Of a stretch of DNA of 64,000 nucleotides, positions 10,356 through 21,500 are shown one piece after another. Below the pieces are notes generated by a model that ran no database searches, was not told the DNA's origin, and worked only from the letters and a program-made list of their open reading frames with translations. Made by a program: the position numbers and the translations under genes. Positions within the stretch are counted from its first letter, which is position 1. Each line of letters begins with the position of its first letter. The DNA comes from Isoetes taiwanensis (lineage: Eukaryota > Streptophyta > Lycopodiopsida > Isoetales > Isoetaceae), in NCBI GenBank assembly GCA_021234155.1, contig JAJEKV010000058.1, positions 631,814 through 695,813 on the forward strand, read 5' to 3'.

Positions 10356-11713
10356 GTTCTTCATGATTTTTTTTTTTTTTTTTTTTGAGGAAAAGGAAGG
10401 ATTTGATATTAATCATAACTTAAAAACATACAAAAAATAGGAAGGCTCAGAGCCCGAATATAAAGTAACTGGATACAATGACAACTAAAATCCAAAATCA
10501 TTTCTGACACTCTGATCTGTTCTTCAGCTTCATAGCCAAATACCACTTTTGGGGGAGCGTACTTAGAGGGGGGAGATTTGAATCGGAAGAGAGGACAGAT
10601 TGAGAAGGGAGGCTGGAATAGCAGGTAAATCAGGGAAAGAGTGAGTGGCATTGAGAGGCATGGCAAAGGATGGTGGGGCAATCCAATTAATCTCAGACCA
10701 GGAGGGAGTGAGTAGCAACAATTCATCCAGGGGAACTTGGATTATGTCGAGAAGAACACCAGCAGCTGCTTCACATCTGCCTTTATGATAATAGTACATC
10801 GACCTCAGACATGAGAACTGCCTTTCTGTAAGCAGGCGGTTGTTGGTACCAATAAATTTGTGTAGGATATGCGCATTATAAGCTTCCTTGAGGAGGAATT
10901 TGAGCCTGAAGGTTGCTCTCACTGCTTGTCTTGGAGTTCCCGAGTGGTGCACAGGGACATCATCCGGTAGTATCGTCCTCCTGAAGACCTGGACCACACT
11001 GTTCAAAAAGGCTGCAATCCACAAATGAGTTCAAGTCAATCAAGGAGTCAAACCCGAACAATGAAAAAAATCAGTCTTGAAGGCCCCCAAGGCAACCAAT
11101 CCATTATCATATTTTTCCAACTTAGAGGCCTTATGGGCCATAGCACATCTAATAAGCTCAAATTGGAAATTAAGCTTCATCCAAATAAGATCACACTTCC
11201 TATTTGCCATAGCCACATTATTCCTGTGTTTCCAGACAATCCACAAGGCTAACTGCAAGATAGAGGAGTCAACTCTGGATTTCTGGAGATTGAAGAATTG
11301 AGCCATACTAGAGATGGAGTCCATGTCAGGGATACTCAATTTAGAGCCAATCTGAGACAGCCACCTCCAGAAATCTTGGATCTTAGGACAAGTAAAAATG
11401 TGAAGAACTGTCTCATCCTGACTGCTACACAGGGGGCATAAGGGGCTGTGAACATTATTAAACTGTCTCTTGATCATATTTGTATTACTTAGCAAGGCAT
11501 TGTGCAGGATCAGCCAGGCAAACACTTTGATTTTAGGACAGGAATAGGACTGCCAAATTGAAGAAAGAGTCTTCTTGAAGTTCTTGGAAGATAGGCCGTG
11601 AAAAGCAGCATACTTTCTTCTCTTCTGAGGAAGACAGGCATGATAAATTTTGGAGACCTTATAGCTCCTTTTCACTTTGAAGAACCAGTTCAAAGGGGAG
11701 TGGTTCTTCATGA
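10356..11713 (-). mobile_element. 5'-truncated LINE insertion with 11-bp TSD
   Basis: The insertion is bounded by an 11-bp direct repeat, GTTCTTCATGA, at 10,356-10,366 and 11,703-11,713. On the minus strand it runs from 11,702 to a poly(A) tail, seen as about 19 T's beginning at 10,367. The first 200 codons contain the LINE reverse-transcriptase zinc-binding region: WQSYSCPKIKVFAWLILHNALL, then CPLCSSQDETVLHIFTC and DFWRWL. A second frame (11,024-10,563) continues toward the 3' end without a recognisable catalytic motif. Truncation at the 5' end, an oligo-A tail and a target-site duplication are the classic products of target-primed reverse transcription. The insert is 1,336 bp, so only the end of ORF2 and the 3' UTR were copied. 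Confidence 0.9.
11040..11702 (-). pseudogene. LINE ORF2 C-terminal zinc-binding (zf-RVT) region
   Basis: This is an open stretch inside the truncated LINE. It carries the zf-RVT domain found after plant LINE reverse transcriptases: the conserved K-x-FxWxxxxxALLxxxN block (IKVFAWLILHNALLSNTN), the zinc ligands CPLC and HxxxxC, and FWRWL. A WxxWKHRNN-like segment (LALWIVWKHRNNVAM) follows, typical of the linker before RNase H. The frame appears to start with an ATG at 11,720, but that ATG lies in the flanking DNA outside the insertion. The true LINE sequence begins at about 11,702, so this is a C-terminal fragment without its own start. Confidence 0.8.
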
Positions 11714-12098
11714 ATTTCAAAGACTTTTATGCATAAAATAATATTTATTTTGCTAAATACTTCGAAATTTATAAGTGATATATTCTACATTTGTTATTTA
11801 GAAATTTACAAGCATGTTTTAGAAATTTAATCGGGTTTTTTTAACTTTGATGTGTATTTTAGAAAGAAATAACATATTAAACATAGTTATTGTTTTGTTT
11901 TGCCTACAGACTGCAAACATGATCTGCTTTCTTATTGATAGCTATAACAAACCATTACCTGCGATATTAGAAATTCCTTCAAAGGATCACCCATATGATA
12001 CTTCACAAGCTTCAATTCTTTCTCGAGTAAAACACATGTTTTCTACAGAATCTTCAGACATAGACAGAGGATTGTAGTTATAATAAGAATGTCAATGA

Positions 12099-12298
12099 CG
12101 TTGAGGATGATCTTGCACCTCTTGGTGTGGGTCGATGATGTGGCATGCCCTTTGGGCTGAATGGTCATCTCTCCAAGAGACACATCTCCATGATCAGACA
12201 CACCTCTTCATAATCCATCTTATAAATGTACAAGCCAAGGCTGGGGCTATTCCAGTCATTCAGATCAATATATGCTTCCGGTATTCATATTTGTGAGA
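12099..12298 (+). repeat. 5' LTR of the gag-only element
   Basis: 200 bp. The first base is C where the 3' copy has T, so the canonical TG start is lost by a C/T difference. It ends TTTGTGAGA directly before the primer-binding site. Confidence 0.93.
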
Positions 12299-12622
12299 TG
12301 GTATCAGAGCCTTAGGCTTGAAATCTTGGGCATACAAGAAGGAGATTCGGCAAGCGAAGAAATCAAATCAGAAGAAATGTGAAAGCCGAAATATTCTAAA
12401 CCTGGGAGGGCGATCACCTCTGATTGCGCCTGCCGCCTGCACAAGGTTTGCTCCACTTGATCTTCAGAAGACTGACCAAAGAAACGCCCTGTTTTTTCTG
12501 GTATCTTCTGTTGATGTCGTGTACCACAAAACGTGGCTTTGAGGATGCCAATAATAACTTTTGGTAACGTTTAGATATTTTGTTACTAAAATAATTGGCA
12601 TATTCACACTTGGCAAGTCAAG

Positions 12623-13360
12623 ATGAAGTTCCATATAATCGAGAAAGATTTATTTGGAGTCATCGATGGTTCTGAGAAGAAACCAAGTGAGGCTGCCGAG
12701 CTTGTGAAATGGGAATTAAAGAACAAGAAAGCTATGGCCATGATTGGATTGGGATTAGGAGACTCGCAAATTCACCATGTGGATTTCTCCAAATCTGCAA
12801 GAGATATCTGGAATGCACTCGACCAAATCTTTGGAGCGCAAATCAAGCATTCAAAGGTACTTCTAAAGAGAAAACTATTTGAAATTCGAATGGATGAAGG
12901 AGAAAGCCTTTCTGAACATCTAAACGAGTTAAGATCCATTCTGAATCAACTAGCCGGGATCAACGCAAGAGTGGAGGAAGATGATGCGAAAGCAATCTTA
13001 TTTCAAAGTCTTCCACCTTCTTTCGGTAATGCTGTAACCACTCTCCAGATTGTAGAACATCTTACTTTTGAGCAGATTATTGCCTCTTTATTGGAAGAAG
13101 AGCGCAAATTGCGAAAGCAAGATCTTTCCTCTGTGGCAATGTTTGCTAAAGGAAAGGATAAACAAGGAGAAAGTGAAGAACAAAATGATAGCACTAGCAA
13201 TATGGCAGAAAGAAAACCAGGAAAATGCCGCTATTGTGGAAAAGCTGGTCATTGGGCAAGAGATTGTCGAAAGAAGAAAAATGATGAATCAAAATCTAAA
13301 GAACCTGAACACAAGAGCTTTACTGCTATAATTGAAGATGATGAAGACTTAGGTTTCTAG
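12623..13360 (+). CDS. Copia-type gag polyprotein of a non-autonomous element
   Basis: This uninterrupted 245-codon frame is the sole product of the 1.6-kb LTR element. It contains the UBN2/retrotrans_gag fold of plant Copia elements: AAELVKWELKNKKAMAMIGL, then ARDIWNALDQIFG, LLKRKLFEIRMDEGES, and the LPPSFGNAVTTL region at about residues 130-140. Near residue 201 is a CCHC zinc knuckle (CRYCGKAGHWARDC; CX2CX4HX4C), followed by a basic and then acidic tail. Gag would package the element RNA into virus-like particles in the cytoplasm. It appears intact, consistent with the young LTRs. The N-terminus starts slightly inside the usual gag start (typical MAxxxKFxG...W), so a few residues may be missing. 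Confidence 0.9.
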   Translation: MKFHIIEKDLFGVIDGSEKKPSEAAELVKWELKNKKAMAMIGLGLGDSQIHHVDFSKSARDIWNALDQIFGAQIKHSKVLLKRKLFEIRMDEGESLSEHLNELRSILNQLAGINARVEEDDAKAILFQSLPPSFGNAVTTLQIVEHLTFEQIIASLLEEERKLRKQDLSSVAMFAKGKDKQGESEEQNDSTSNMAERKPGKCRYCGKAGHWARDCRKKKNDESKSKEPEHKSFTAIIEDDEDLGF

Positions 13361-13541
13361 AACTAAGGTCTATGAATGCAGATAAGAAGAAGTCACTAAA
13401 GGGTGATTGGGACTCCAAGCAGACAATTGCCGGACTAGGAGACAAGTTGATTGGAAGAATCAACAATCTTATCTGATCATTAGGTCTTAGGTCATATATA
13501 TTAGATATGCTATATTATAGAGATGCTAGATCATGGGAGGG

Positions 13542-13741
13542 TGTTGAGGATGATCTTGCACCTCTTGGTGTGGATCGATGATGTGGCATGCCCTTTGGGC
13601 TGAATGGTCATCTCTCCAAGAGACACATCTCCATGATCAGACACACCTCTTCATAATCCATCCTATAAATGTACAAGCCAAGGCTGGGGCTATTCCAGTC
13701 ATTCAGATCAATATATGCTTCCGCTATTCATATTTGTGAGA
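13542..13741 (+). repeat. 3' LTR of the gag-only element
   Basis: 200 bp starting TGTTGAGGATGATC, preceded by the polypurine tract and followed by the AATGA duplication. Confidence 0.93.
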
Positions 13742-13746
13742 AATGA

Positions 13747-14250
13747 GATCCTATGGATCTATCTGTTTTCAAGGCCAAGCATGGACGGCCACTGATTAAA
13801 TGAGTAGCATGTCTTAAATCTCTATGTTATGAACATGATTTCATTACAATTCTTTCTGTCGAGATTCTGGCATGGGTTGATAAATGGTCTATATTAGCTA
13901 GAAAGGGCTAGCTTCAATTTGGTACTTAATAAGGCTCTCAATGTAATAACATGGTACTTGTCTAGAGCAATATCTGCATTATGCACTTCAGTATTCTAAT
14001 TATTGCACATGGAGAAGCAAAAGCCATGTTTCTTTACAGGATTAGAAAAAAATTTCAATATGAGATGGTGTTGCAACCAACTCGATCATACATTTCTTTC
14101 TTTAATTGATTGACTAATGTTTTGCTTTCTAAGTTCACAACGCATTGGCTGGAACTATACGCATCGGATTTCACTTTATGAGGTATCATGTAGGGGAGTC
14201 ACTTGTGAGCATAGATTGCTCATGACCATCTCCCATGTAACAGGAGGACT
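13747..14250. other. No gene seen
   Basis: No coding or structural signal was recognised here. Confidence 0.5.
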
Positions 14251-14254
14251 TGCT

Positions 14255-14435
14255 TTTTTTGCTCCTTTTTTTTTTCCCTCAAAGACCTTTCCCCATTTGA
14301 CCCATTTTAACATTAGAGCCTTCTCAATATCATCGTCTCGCCTTTTTTGCTCTTTTCCCTCAAAGACCTCTCCCCATCTGACCCATTTTAGCATTATTAA
14401 AGCCTTCTCAATATCATCGTCTCGCCTTGCTCGCC
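14255..14435 (+). repeat. About 85-bp tandem duplication
   Basis: Two copies of a unit that includes 'ccctcaaagacctttcccc', 'tttgacccattttaacatta' and 'aatatcatcgtctcgcc'. A frame of 161 codons runs through it but is low-complexity and was not called. Confidence 0.8.
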
Positions 14436-14967
14436 GGTTCTTTTTTAAAATTTCACTTTTTGGTTATGGATTTCGCACTGATGGGCTTGCTATTATTGCC
14501 AGCCAAGGCAGGTCTGCTTCAAAAATAAGAGAACATTATTTCCTTGGTCTTTTCACCTTGCATTATGCTCTAGAACTTTGTTTCAAACGTCTGTGGTCTT
14601 AGTTGTTTTGCACCCTACATTTTGCTTCAATATCTTGCACATTTACATTCATTGTGCTTCTCCGTTCCTTTTGGACGACATTGTTCTGGTATGTTAATCG
14701 CTGCCTTTAAAGCACAAACCCATTTGCTCTTTGCTTTTGGTTTTCTTAGGGCTCTAGGATGATTTCTTCAAGACCAGCAGATCCACCCAAGTCTAGTCTG
14801 CAAATGAGGTATTTGTTTGTAGTTTCTTTTACAACATGGTTTGTATAAGGTGGAGGCAAAAATTTTTGGCTGCTTCTCCTCTCTTGTGTCTGTATCAGTA
14901 TACCATTTATGTCCAGCACCATCAACTTCCATCGAGGTTCCCATCCCCCAACGTTTGCACTCTCTGC

Positions 14968-15082
14968 CGAGTTGTGTTGCGATCTGTTGGATTCTGCTAT
15001 AGCTTTGCTACCCCGTGGTGGAGAGTGCTGCGATCTTCTGGATTCCGCTATAGCTTTGCTACCTGGTGATGGAGAGTGCTGA
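14968..15082 (+). repeat. About 55-bp tandem duplication
   Basis: Two adjacent units containing 'gcgatctgttggattctgct' and 'atagctttgctacc', ending 'ggagagtgctg'. Confidence 0.8.
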
Positions 15083-15084
15083 AA

Positions 15085-15720
15085 GCCGTAGTCAGATACA
15101 GTTGTATTAAATCAATCTGCCCCCAATGTATTGGCATTTCTTGGCTATCAGTAACCATTGCAGTGGCCTTTCGTGCTTCATCCTCCCTTTCATCATTAAC
15201 AACCTGCCTTATTCTCCTGCAATAGCAAGGTAGTGCTCCAATTACCCATTGAAATTTGTAGAGAAATATACAAGATGAAATACAACAAGAAAACAACCCT
15301 AAACCACAATCCTAAACCCTAAATCATAGATGGCACATTTTGTATATTAGAGATTGTGCTGGCACTCCATTAGTGGCATTGTCTTCTTCATCAGATTCCT
15401 CAAGTATAACCATTGGCTACCTTCTTTTTTTGCAGACAAGTTTTTACTCAAGTCTAAGTTGAATGAATTAACCGAACAAAAATTACACATTCATGGTGGA
15501 AAAAAACAGGGATCAAATATATTAATTGTTTAAACAAAAACCTTTTGGCTGATGGTTTAGGGTCTTCTTGAGCAATCAAAGTTTGCCTGCCTGAAATACA
15601 TATGGAAAAATTACATTAGTCTTATTTTTTCCCAAATGATACTTCTATAGGGACGTCTTCATCAAGATCAACATCTGACTCACTCTCGCTCTCTTCTTCC
15701 ACAACCTTCCTGGCCCTTGA
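15085..15720. other. No gene seen
   Basis: Short telomere-like words (AACCCTAAACC, AAACCCTAAATC) occur at 15,294-15,330. Otherwise there is no supported feature. Confidence 0.45.
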
Positions 15721-15725
15721 TTGTG

Positions 15726-15941
15726 TCATCTTGGAGACCTTGGAAATGACTGTAAGAACCTGCTTGTCGTAAGAACCTGCTTGTCGACATCTTCGCCATC
15801 GTTGTTCGTCCCTGCAGCAACCGTGTTAGAGGAGGCCTTTGTAGAGGCAGCTGTAAAATTTGGAACTACAATATAATTGGCAGCATCATCAGTACTACTT
15901 GAATCTCCCTTAGATTCTGAAGGGATTGGTGCCTTCAGCAC
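15726..15941 (-). CDS. Possible C-terminal exon of the RING-finger gene
   Basis: An open frame of about 70 codons, Ser/Thr/Ala/Asp-rich (SSTDDAANYIVVPNFTAAST), on the same strand 110 bp downstream of the RING-associated frame. There is no domain. It is listed only because of position and strand; it may be non-coding. Confidence 0.2.
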   Translation of the reverse strand: MLKAPIPSESKGDSSSTDDAANYIVVPNFTAASTKASSNTVAAGTNNDGEDVDKQVLTTSRFLQSFPRSPR

Positions 15942-16049
15942 TGTGCTGTCAGGTGCTACAATGTGTTGTTGACTGTTGATAGCTTACTGTCCAATGTCTA
16001 CAGGATTTTCTACTGTTACCAATTCAAAATTCAAATTGAGGCCTTGAAA

Positions 16050-16526
16050 TTAGACATGTACCCTTTTTACCATTTCTTGGCTATGGAGTTTGAACCTTTG
16101 TAGACTTGTGCTATGCTGATCCTGGGGTCCTTTTACTTCTAGGTGTATTAACGTTTTTCCTTTTTTTCTGTTGCTATCGAGAGTTATGGCTACATGCTCA
16201 TCAACATCAACTGTCTCATTCCTAGTGTTGTGAGATGCTCCAATATATAATACTTCCTGCTTTTCTGTTCCCTGCTTCCCCAATTCTTACACTAATCCTG
16301 TAGGAACAGTCTCTGAACACTCGAGGCAGCATATTTTTTCCATGAGCAAACTCAGGCAGCTCACATGATAATAATGTCCACATTTCATCCGCAGGCTAAG
16401 GGTGTATTCATCCTGGAATGCAAGATCACATGTGGAGCATCTCTCCTCATCTCCAATTGGCAATCTGAATGGTGTTGGAGTGATGCTGACCAGCTGATCA
16501 TTTCTCTTGGTCATTTCCCTCGGCAT
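16050..16526 (-). CDS. RING-H2 finger protein frame (probably broken)
   Basis: The first 79 codons on the minus strand contain a compact RING-H2 zinc finger. Ligands in order are CSTC, a 15-residue spacer, C, H (MKCGH), H (YYH), C (VSC), then the last pair in CCLEC, giving C3H2C3. RING domains recruit E2 enzymes and act as ubiquitin ligases. The frame stops after VPTGLV, but the next frame continues at once with a basic, Lys/Gln-rich stretch (16,283-16,050: KQGTEKQEVLYIGA, then DSNRKKGKTLIHLEVKG). The two may be one protein separated by a frameshift. A further acidic Ser/Thr-rich frame lies at 15,941-15,726 on the same strand. Host gene or transposon origin cannot be decided. Confidence 0.5.
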
Positions 16527-17586
16527 GGTGACATTCTATAATTCTCTTGGTCAATTCTCTTGGTTTGTACTATGGTTTCATCTATTGGCCCACTCCCCAT
16601 TTCAAGGAGGAACTTCAACATATACTCTGCCATATGAGGCTAATTTTCAAGGGCAGCAAAGTCCTCCCAGGTTTTTTACTGGTGTTTTGCTATCAAGGTT
16701 GCAACAGAGCTCTCAACCGAATTCTTTCCATTGGGTTCTTCAGTGCAGTTTGCCTTTGGTTTTGGTATTCAAGGTTTTCAATAATCAAACCACATGACTC
16801 CCAACCTTGATGGAGAAATTTGATTGGTTGGATAATTTTCTCCCAACCTGGGTTGTCACAAGTGTGATTCCACTCAAACTATAAAACCATCAGCTGAAAA
16901 CGTTCAATAATTTTTGTTCTTAAAATCTATTCTATTCTATTATTCTTTTAGAAGAACTCTGTAAAAGAATATAGTGTAAAAGAATATAGGCAAGTACATA
17001 AAGCTCCCCCAAGTGGCAGGAAAAAGGAAAGAAAGGGTCTATGAGAATACTCCATTTTAGATAAGTACATAAAGCTGCTCCAGGTGACACAAAGGAAGAA
17101 AAGAAAATATCTATGAGAATACAGCATTTTTCAGCGTATCGATTTCTATAGAAATAATTGTACATAAAGACAACCTCTGTTTGGCTCCGTTTGGCACTCC
17201 CAATGCTGCGTTTGCTGAGGAGCATGAACTATTATATAGAAATCTAGATTTTTTTTGGTTACTCACATTATATCACCAATTTATACTCAGAGCTGTCATC
17301 TCCTTCCATCATGGATCCTGCCACTCCAACTTTTATATGCGCACCGTGTCTGAATAACTAGCTGTCCCCAGATAACAGCTATTAGTATTCCAAACAGGAA
17401 CTGCTATATTAAGAAAGAGTGATAACATTCATACAGCACATCACATCATTAAACAACAGAAATAAACAGATTTGTCGAATATACAAACATTTATTTTTCT
17501 CCATATAGTTCTCAAATCAAGAAGTAAATTGTTTTGCTGGAAACGGCAACATAAGCATGTGCTTAAATCGGCCAAGCTTGACTTTG
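16527..17586. other. No gene seen
   Basis: Contains a (TATTC)n-like stretch at about 16,925-16,948, similar to the tail of the LINE at 28.2 kb, and a short duplication ('aagtacataaagct') at 16,990-17,075. It could be the 3' end of a LINE-like copy on the plus strand, but no coding homology was seen. Confidence 0.4.
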
Positions 17587-18417
17587 TCATATGTGCGACC
17601 TTTTGTTTTGAACCCTGTAGTAAATTTCGTACGCAATTCCTGTGTCAAGAATGCCCAAACATCAGTGCAGGTTCTTTTAGTCCAGTACAAAAATTAATGA
17701 CCAGAAACGTACCAGCACCAAGAACAAGAAGAAGTGTGTTACCCATTGTTTGAATTTTGTTGACTAAAGACTTGGTAGATTTAAAAGACTTGAGTGCAGG
17801 ATCCTCTTCCAAAAGCTGTTACAGCATAAAAAAATTAGTGGTTTATTAAATGACAATCTCTTTGGGCATAATTGTTTAATCTAGCCTAGAATCCATTGCC
17901 TGAAGCCTTGGCCTCCCAAAGATAAGGTTTCACCCAATCAATGAGCTGCTGCCCATTGATGGATATAAAGTTTATTTGTATCCAAGACTCCTCTCGCTGT
18001 AAAGAAATTCAAGCATCAATGGATCCTTCTTCACATGCTATCAAATGTTTCAAGTATTTTGTATACTGATCCTTCCAATTCATTGCATATGCAACATGAC
18101 CCATTAATCAACATGAATTGAATGCCTTCAACTTGGGACAGCATATTTTGCTTGTGTAAAAGTCCTTCAGGGCTAGAGTTTAGCAATTCCTTCTTTTCCA
18201 ATGTAGTAGAAAAATTGAATTGATGCATACGCGATCAAAGTCTACTGGAATTCTAGTTACAAAGCCAAACAGGAGTTATGGAGGAGGAAAAACGACATGA
18301 AAAAGAGCCAGAACTTACTGCCTTTTCTCGACTTCCCAGCTCAACGGCCATACCTCGAAACTGAGGTCTGGGAAGGCATTGGCGTGTAGAAACTAATCTT
18401 CGAGCTGCAGCCTGCAT
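17587..18417 (-). CDS. SDH7: SDH7-like mitochondrial complex II subunit (3 exons)
   Basis: This three-exon gene encodes 84 residues. Exon 1 is 18,417-18,319, exon 2 is 17,815-17,713 and exon 3 is 17,639-17,587. All junctions are canonical (donors GTAAGT and GTACGT; acceptors ending in CAG) and phases match. The first about 25 residues (MQAAARRLVSTRQCLPRPQF) form an Arg/Ser-rich, acid-free mitochondrial presequence. Then come VELGSREKALLEEDPALKSF and KSTKSLVNKI, matching from memory the conserved (V)ExGxREKALLxxDPALKxFKS block of plant SDH7. A single hydrophobic helix follows (TLLLVLGAGIAYEIYYR). SDH7 is a plant-specific accessory membrane subunit of succinate dehydrogenase. The C-terminus is short (VQNKRSHI) compared with my recollection of seed-plant proteins. 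No damage is seen. Confidence 0.75.
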
Positions 18418-18458
18418 TGCGCTTCCTTTTCCGCTATCTAGTACCCGAAGCTCTTGTT

Positions 18459-18467
18459 TTAGGGTTT
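18459..18467 (-). promoter_or_regulatory. Telo-box upstream of SDH7-like gene
   Basis: On the transcript strand this reads AAACCCTAA, 42 bp upstream of the start codon. Telo-boxes are common near transcription starts of plant housekeeping genes, including ribosomal and mitochondrial ones. A TATATAA-like run lies further up near 18,510-18,520. Confidence 0.5.
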
Positions 18468-18529
18468 TATGATGGCTGAAGATATACGGGTCGGCAATTT
18501 TTTATCACAACATATATAAGGCCCTTTTT

Positions 18530-21500
18530 CCATGGCACCTTTGTCTTATATTTAGCAGCATCTTATTGGGCCACGTAAGAAAAAAAGTCATCATAGCTTT
18601 TCCATTGAACACTTTAAGACATGTCTTAAATCCCTTCCGTACAACTTGAGAGGAGCATTTTATTCCGGGGGAAACCCCCCGCCACAAAAAAAGGTATGCA
18701 TCCCTAACCTATCACAGAGCTTCTCTGCCGCATCATTCGGCAGTCTTAAAAATGAGTGAACGCAAGGCGAGAGGGTGAATGGATCGTCGGGGAAGCGATG
18801 GTGATGAAGAACGGATTTGCTTTCGGATTGCGTAAAGGCTTTGTATTTGGTCGGATTTGCTCAGTCGGATTTGCTCAGTCGGATTGGTGTTGCGGTCGGC
18901 CTTGTAGAAGGTAATTGGTATTTGTTCTTTGTTTTTTTTTTGCAGTAGGGCCGGAATGCGATGGGGGCTCCCCGATCTGCGGTGGGGCTCCACACCCTAC
19001 ACACCTATCGGACCCTTTCGGACTGTTCTTTCGAACCTGTTCTTTCGGACTGCTCATGCCTCCACACCTATCGGACCCTTTCATGCCTTTCTTCCATGCT
19101 AAGAGTCGATTCTTGCATTGGGCTTTAAAGCCCTGTTCCGGTGATCATTCAAGCTTCTAGGCTTGTAGGATTTCTTTTTTTAAAATCATTCAACTGGCTT
19201 GTTTTTTGCAGGTTGAAGCTCTTGCAAGTGGCTTTGCAGCTCGGAGAAGCCGTGGATCAGACTATTTTCAGAAGCCACAGTCCGCTTGTTCCCACTTAAA
19301 TCCCTTCCACCACTAAGAAATCAACCCGCAATAGCAATCAGATAACAGCAAAAACAACTGGATAGACTGTTACTATTATGTATATCAGACAATCTCTCTA
19401 CTATCTGAAAATAGGGGTTTGCAGGTTTCCAGATATGCTACCTCCTGAGAGAAGAAATTGTTTACTTAAGTTTTCACACAGTTCCTCTTGCGTAGTTTGC
19501 ACAGTTCCTCTTGCGCATAGACTATTTTCAGAAGCAGTGGATCAGGAAAACTACGGAGCAGTGGAAAACCAAATTTATGAGACATGTCTTATATTATAAG
19601 ACACCTCTTATAATCAAGCCATGGAAAACTAATTTTTTTAAGACATGTCACAAGGATGATGTGGCACCTAAAATGCTGTCTTATCTAAACATATATAAGG
19701 CAGTTGGGTTTTTTGTTTGAACCTAATATTTTTTCGCCAGAAAAAGATGTGAGCATGCCACCTGTCCTTGAAAAAAAAAAGCATAAATGAAAATTAAATA
19801 AATAATGGCGACACAGGCTTTCTTGCTTCCGAAGCAATCCCCTGCTCTACTCTATGCATTTACTCTCCAAGCAATCCGTCGCCATGGATCCGGTTTCTTG
19901 CTATGGCGACATACCTTGGCGATGTTGCGCCCATTCATAAGCGCTTGCATTTCAAGGGTCCATCGATGAAGATCCGGTTGTGGCAAATCGGCAGGATAAT
20001 AGATGAGATTTTGAAACCCGATTCTTTGGGTCAAAGACGGTGATCCGGTTAGGTATGGTTATTCCATATATTATTCGTCACAGAAGCAGTTATGCCTGGT
20101 GTGGAAATCCGTCATATCCATGAAGATTTGTTCTTCCGAAGCGGAAGAAATTTCTTTGCGCCAAAGCATGGATTAGAATTGAAAACAGGAATGATAGGGG
20201 GTAATGCGGTATGATCTCATACTCTTTCATAATGGATGGGCACGGGCATTACAATAATCATGAGAGCAGAGCGGTGGGTTAGATGATTTATTCAGTACAA
20301 TTACAATGGGCAATGGGGGTACAGGGTTTCTTCCCGATGGGTCTACCACGCTACCTAACCTTAAGTTGTATGCACGGATGCAATGAGCTTATCTTGGTAT
20401 ATCTCCATGAGATGGGTTACGTAAAAAGACAATGTGTTTACCTTCTATTCTATTCTATTCTTCTAAAACCGTGCATTTCATGCTTTTTAGACAAGCAAGG
20501 CAAAAAATGCTTTGGGACCCAAATCCATGGAAGCATCTCTAGACAAGTGCCCAAGCTTGCCATTAATAATATTTATCCTTGCCCGAGCTACGTGGTGGCA
20601 CATCGACACCACTGTCAAGCACGGCATTTTAAAATCCTCTTCGATGCTTTGAGAATTTCATATAAATGATCTTCCTGTCATATTATCAATTGCGGCGTGC
20701 TTTTCATATGCTTTGCTTCATATTTATTTATTTTACTGGTTCAATAAAATGAAGTGGGTTCCTTCGCCGCAACTTATCTAAATGGAGGCTACATGTGACC
20801 ATCAACTCAAGATCCATCTCATATGATCCGCATTCTTCTAGGCGATAGAAATGGTTCACAAATGGATGCTTTTGATGGCTTTAGTGTTTATATTATCATA
20901 TGCAACATTTTGGAACCACGGACCCACAAGATGGTAAAAAGCAATGGCCATTAACGCTATGTGGGTGTAAGAAGTTAATTAGCCATCATAATCGGCGTCC
21001 TTTTGCTTTCTGCGGTTGTTGCTCTTAAGACTCTCTACCCGGTTTGTAGTAAGCCTCCTCTTTTGGGATGGAATTCCTCCAAAGCGGACCCATGCGGGGG
21101 ATTTATGACAAGGAGTCCAATGCTCGAAACAAACATTGTTGCAATGTAAGTAATTAGGTTGTATAACACAATGCACGCATTTGTTTATCTAATCAAATAT
21201 CAATTTCAATGTATATTGTGATCTCGGGCGTCTTCCCAACCTCAAGCTTCATGGTTCTTTGGGTACTTCATTGACCAAGTTCAACAATCTCTTAATTACG
21301 TAGGCACTTTTCCCACACTCAAATGTATCTTCTCAACTTTTCTTCTTAGACTACATGCCAAACATTGTAATTTCGAGACCCGAGCAACAATCATCTCGGT
21401 CAAATGATACCATTTCGATTGCCTCCACGTTTACAAGAGTTGTAAGAACATCACACTCTCCTCCTCGTTTTACCCATCCGCAGCTCATATAGTTATGGTA

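Larger units (their letters stand above)
12094..13746 (+). mobile_element. Complete gag-only LTR retrotransposon (TR-GAG type)
   Basis: Two 200-bp LTRs (12,099-12,298 and 13,542-13,741) are aligned end to end with only four substitutions. They are flanked by the 5-bp target duplication AATGA (12,094-12,098 and 13,742-13,746). Immediately after the 5' LTR is TGGTATCAGAGCC (12,299-12,311), the initiator-tRNA-Met primer site. Immediately before the 3' LTR is the purine tract GGGAGGG. The only coding capacity is a gag frame; protease, integrase and reverse transcriptase are absent. The element is therefore non-autonomous and must use enzymes from a relative. About 2% LTR divergence implies a fairly recent insertion. 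Confidence 0.95.
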
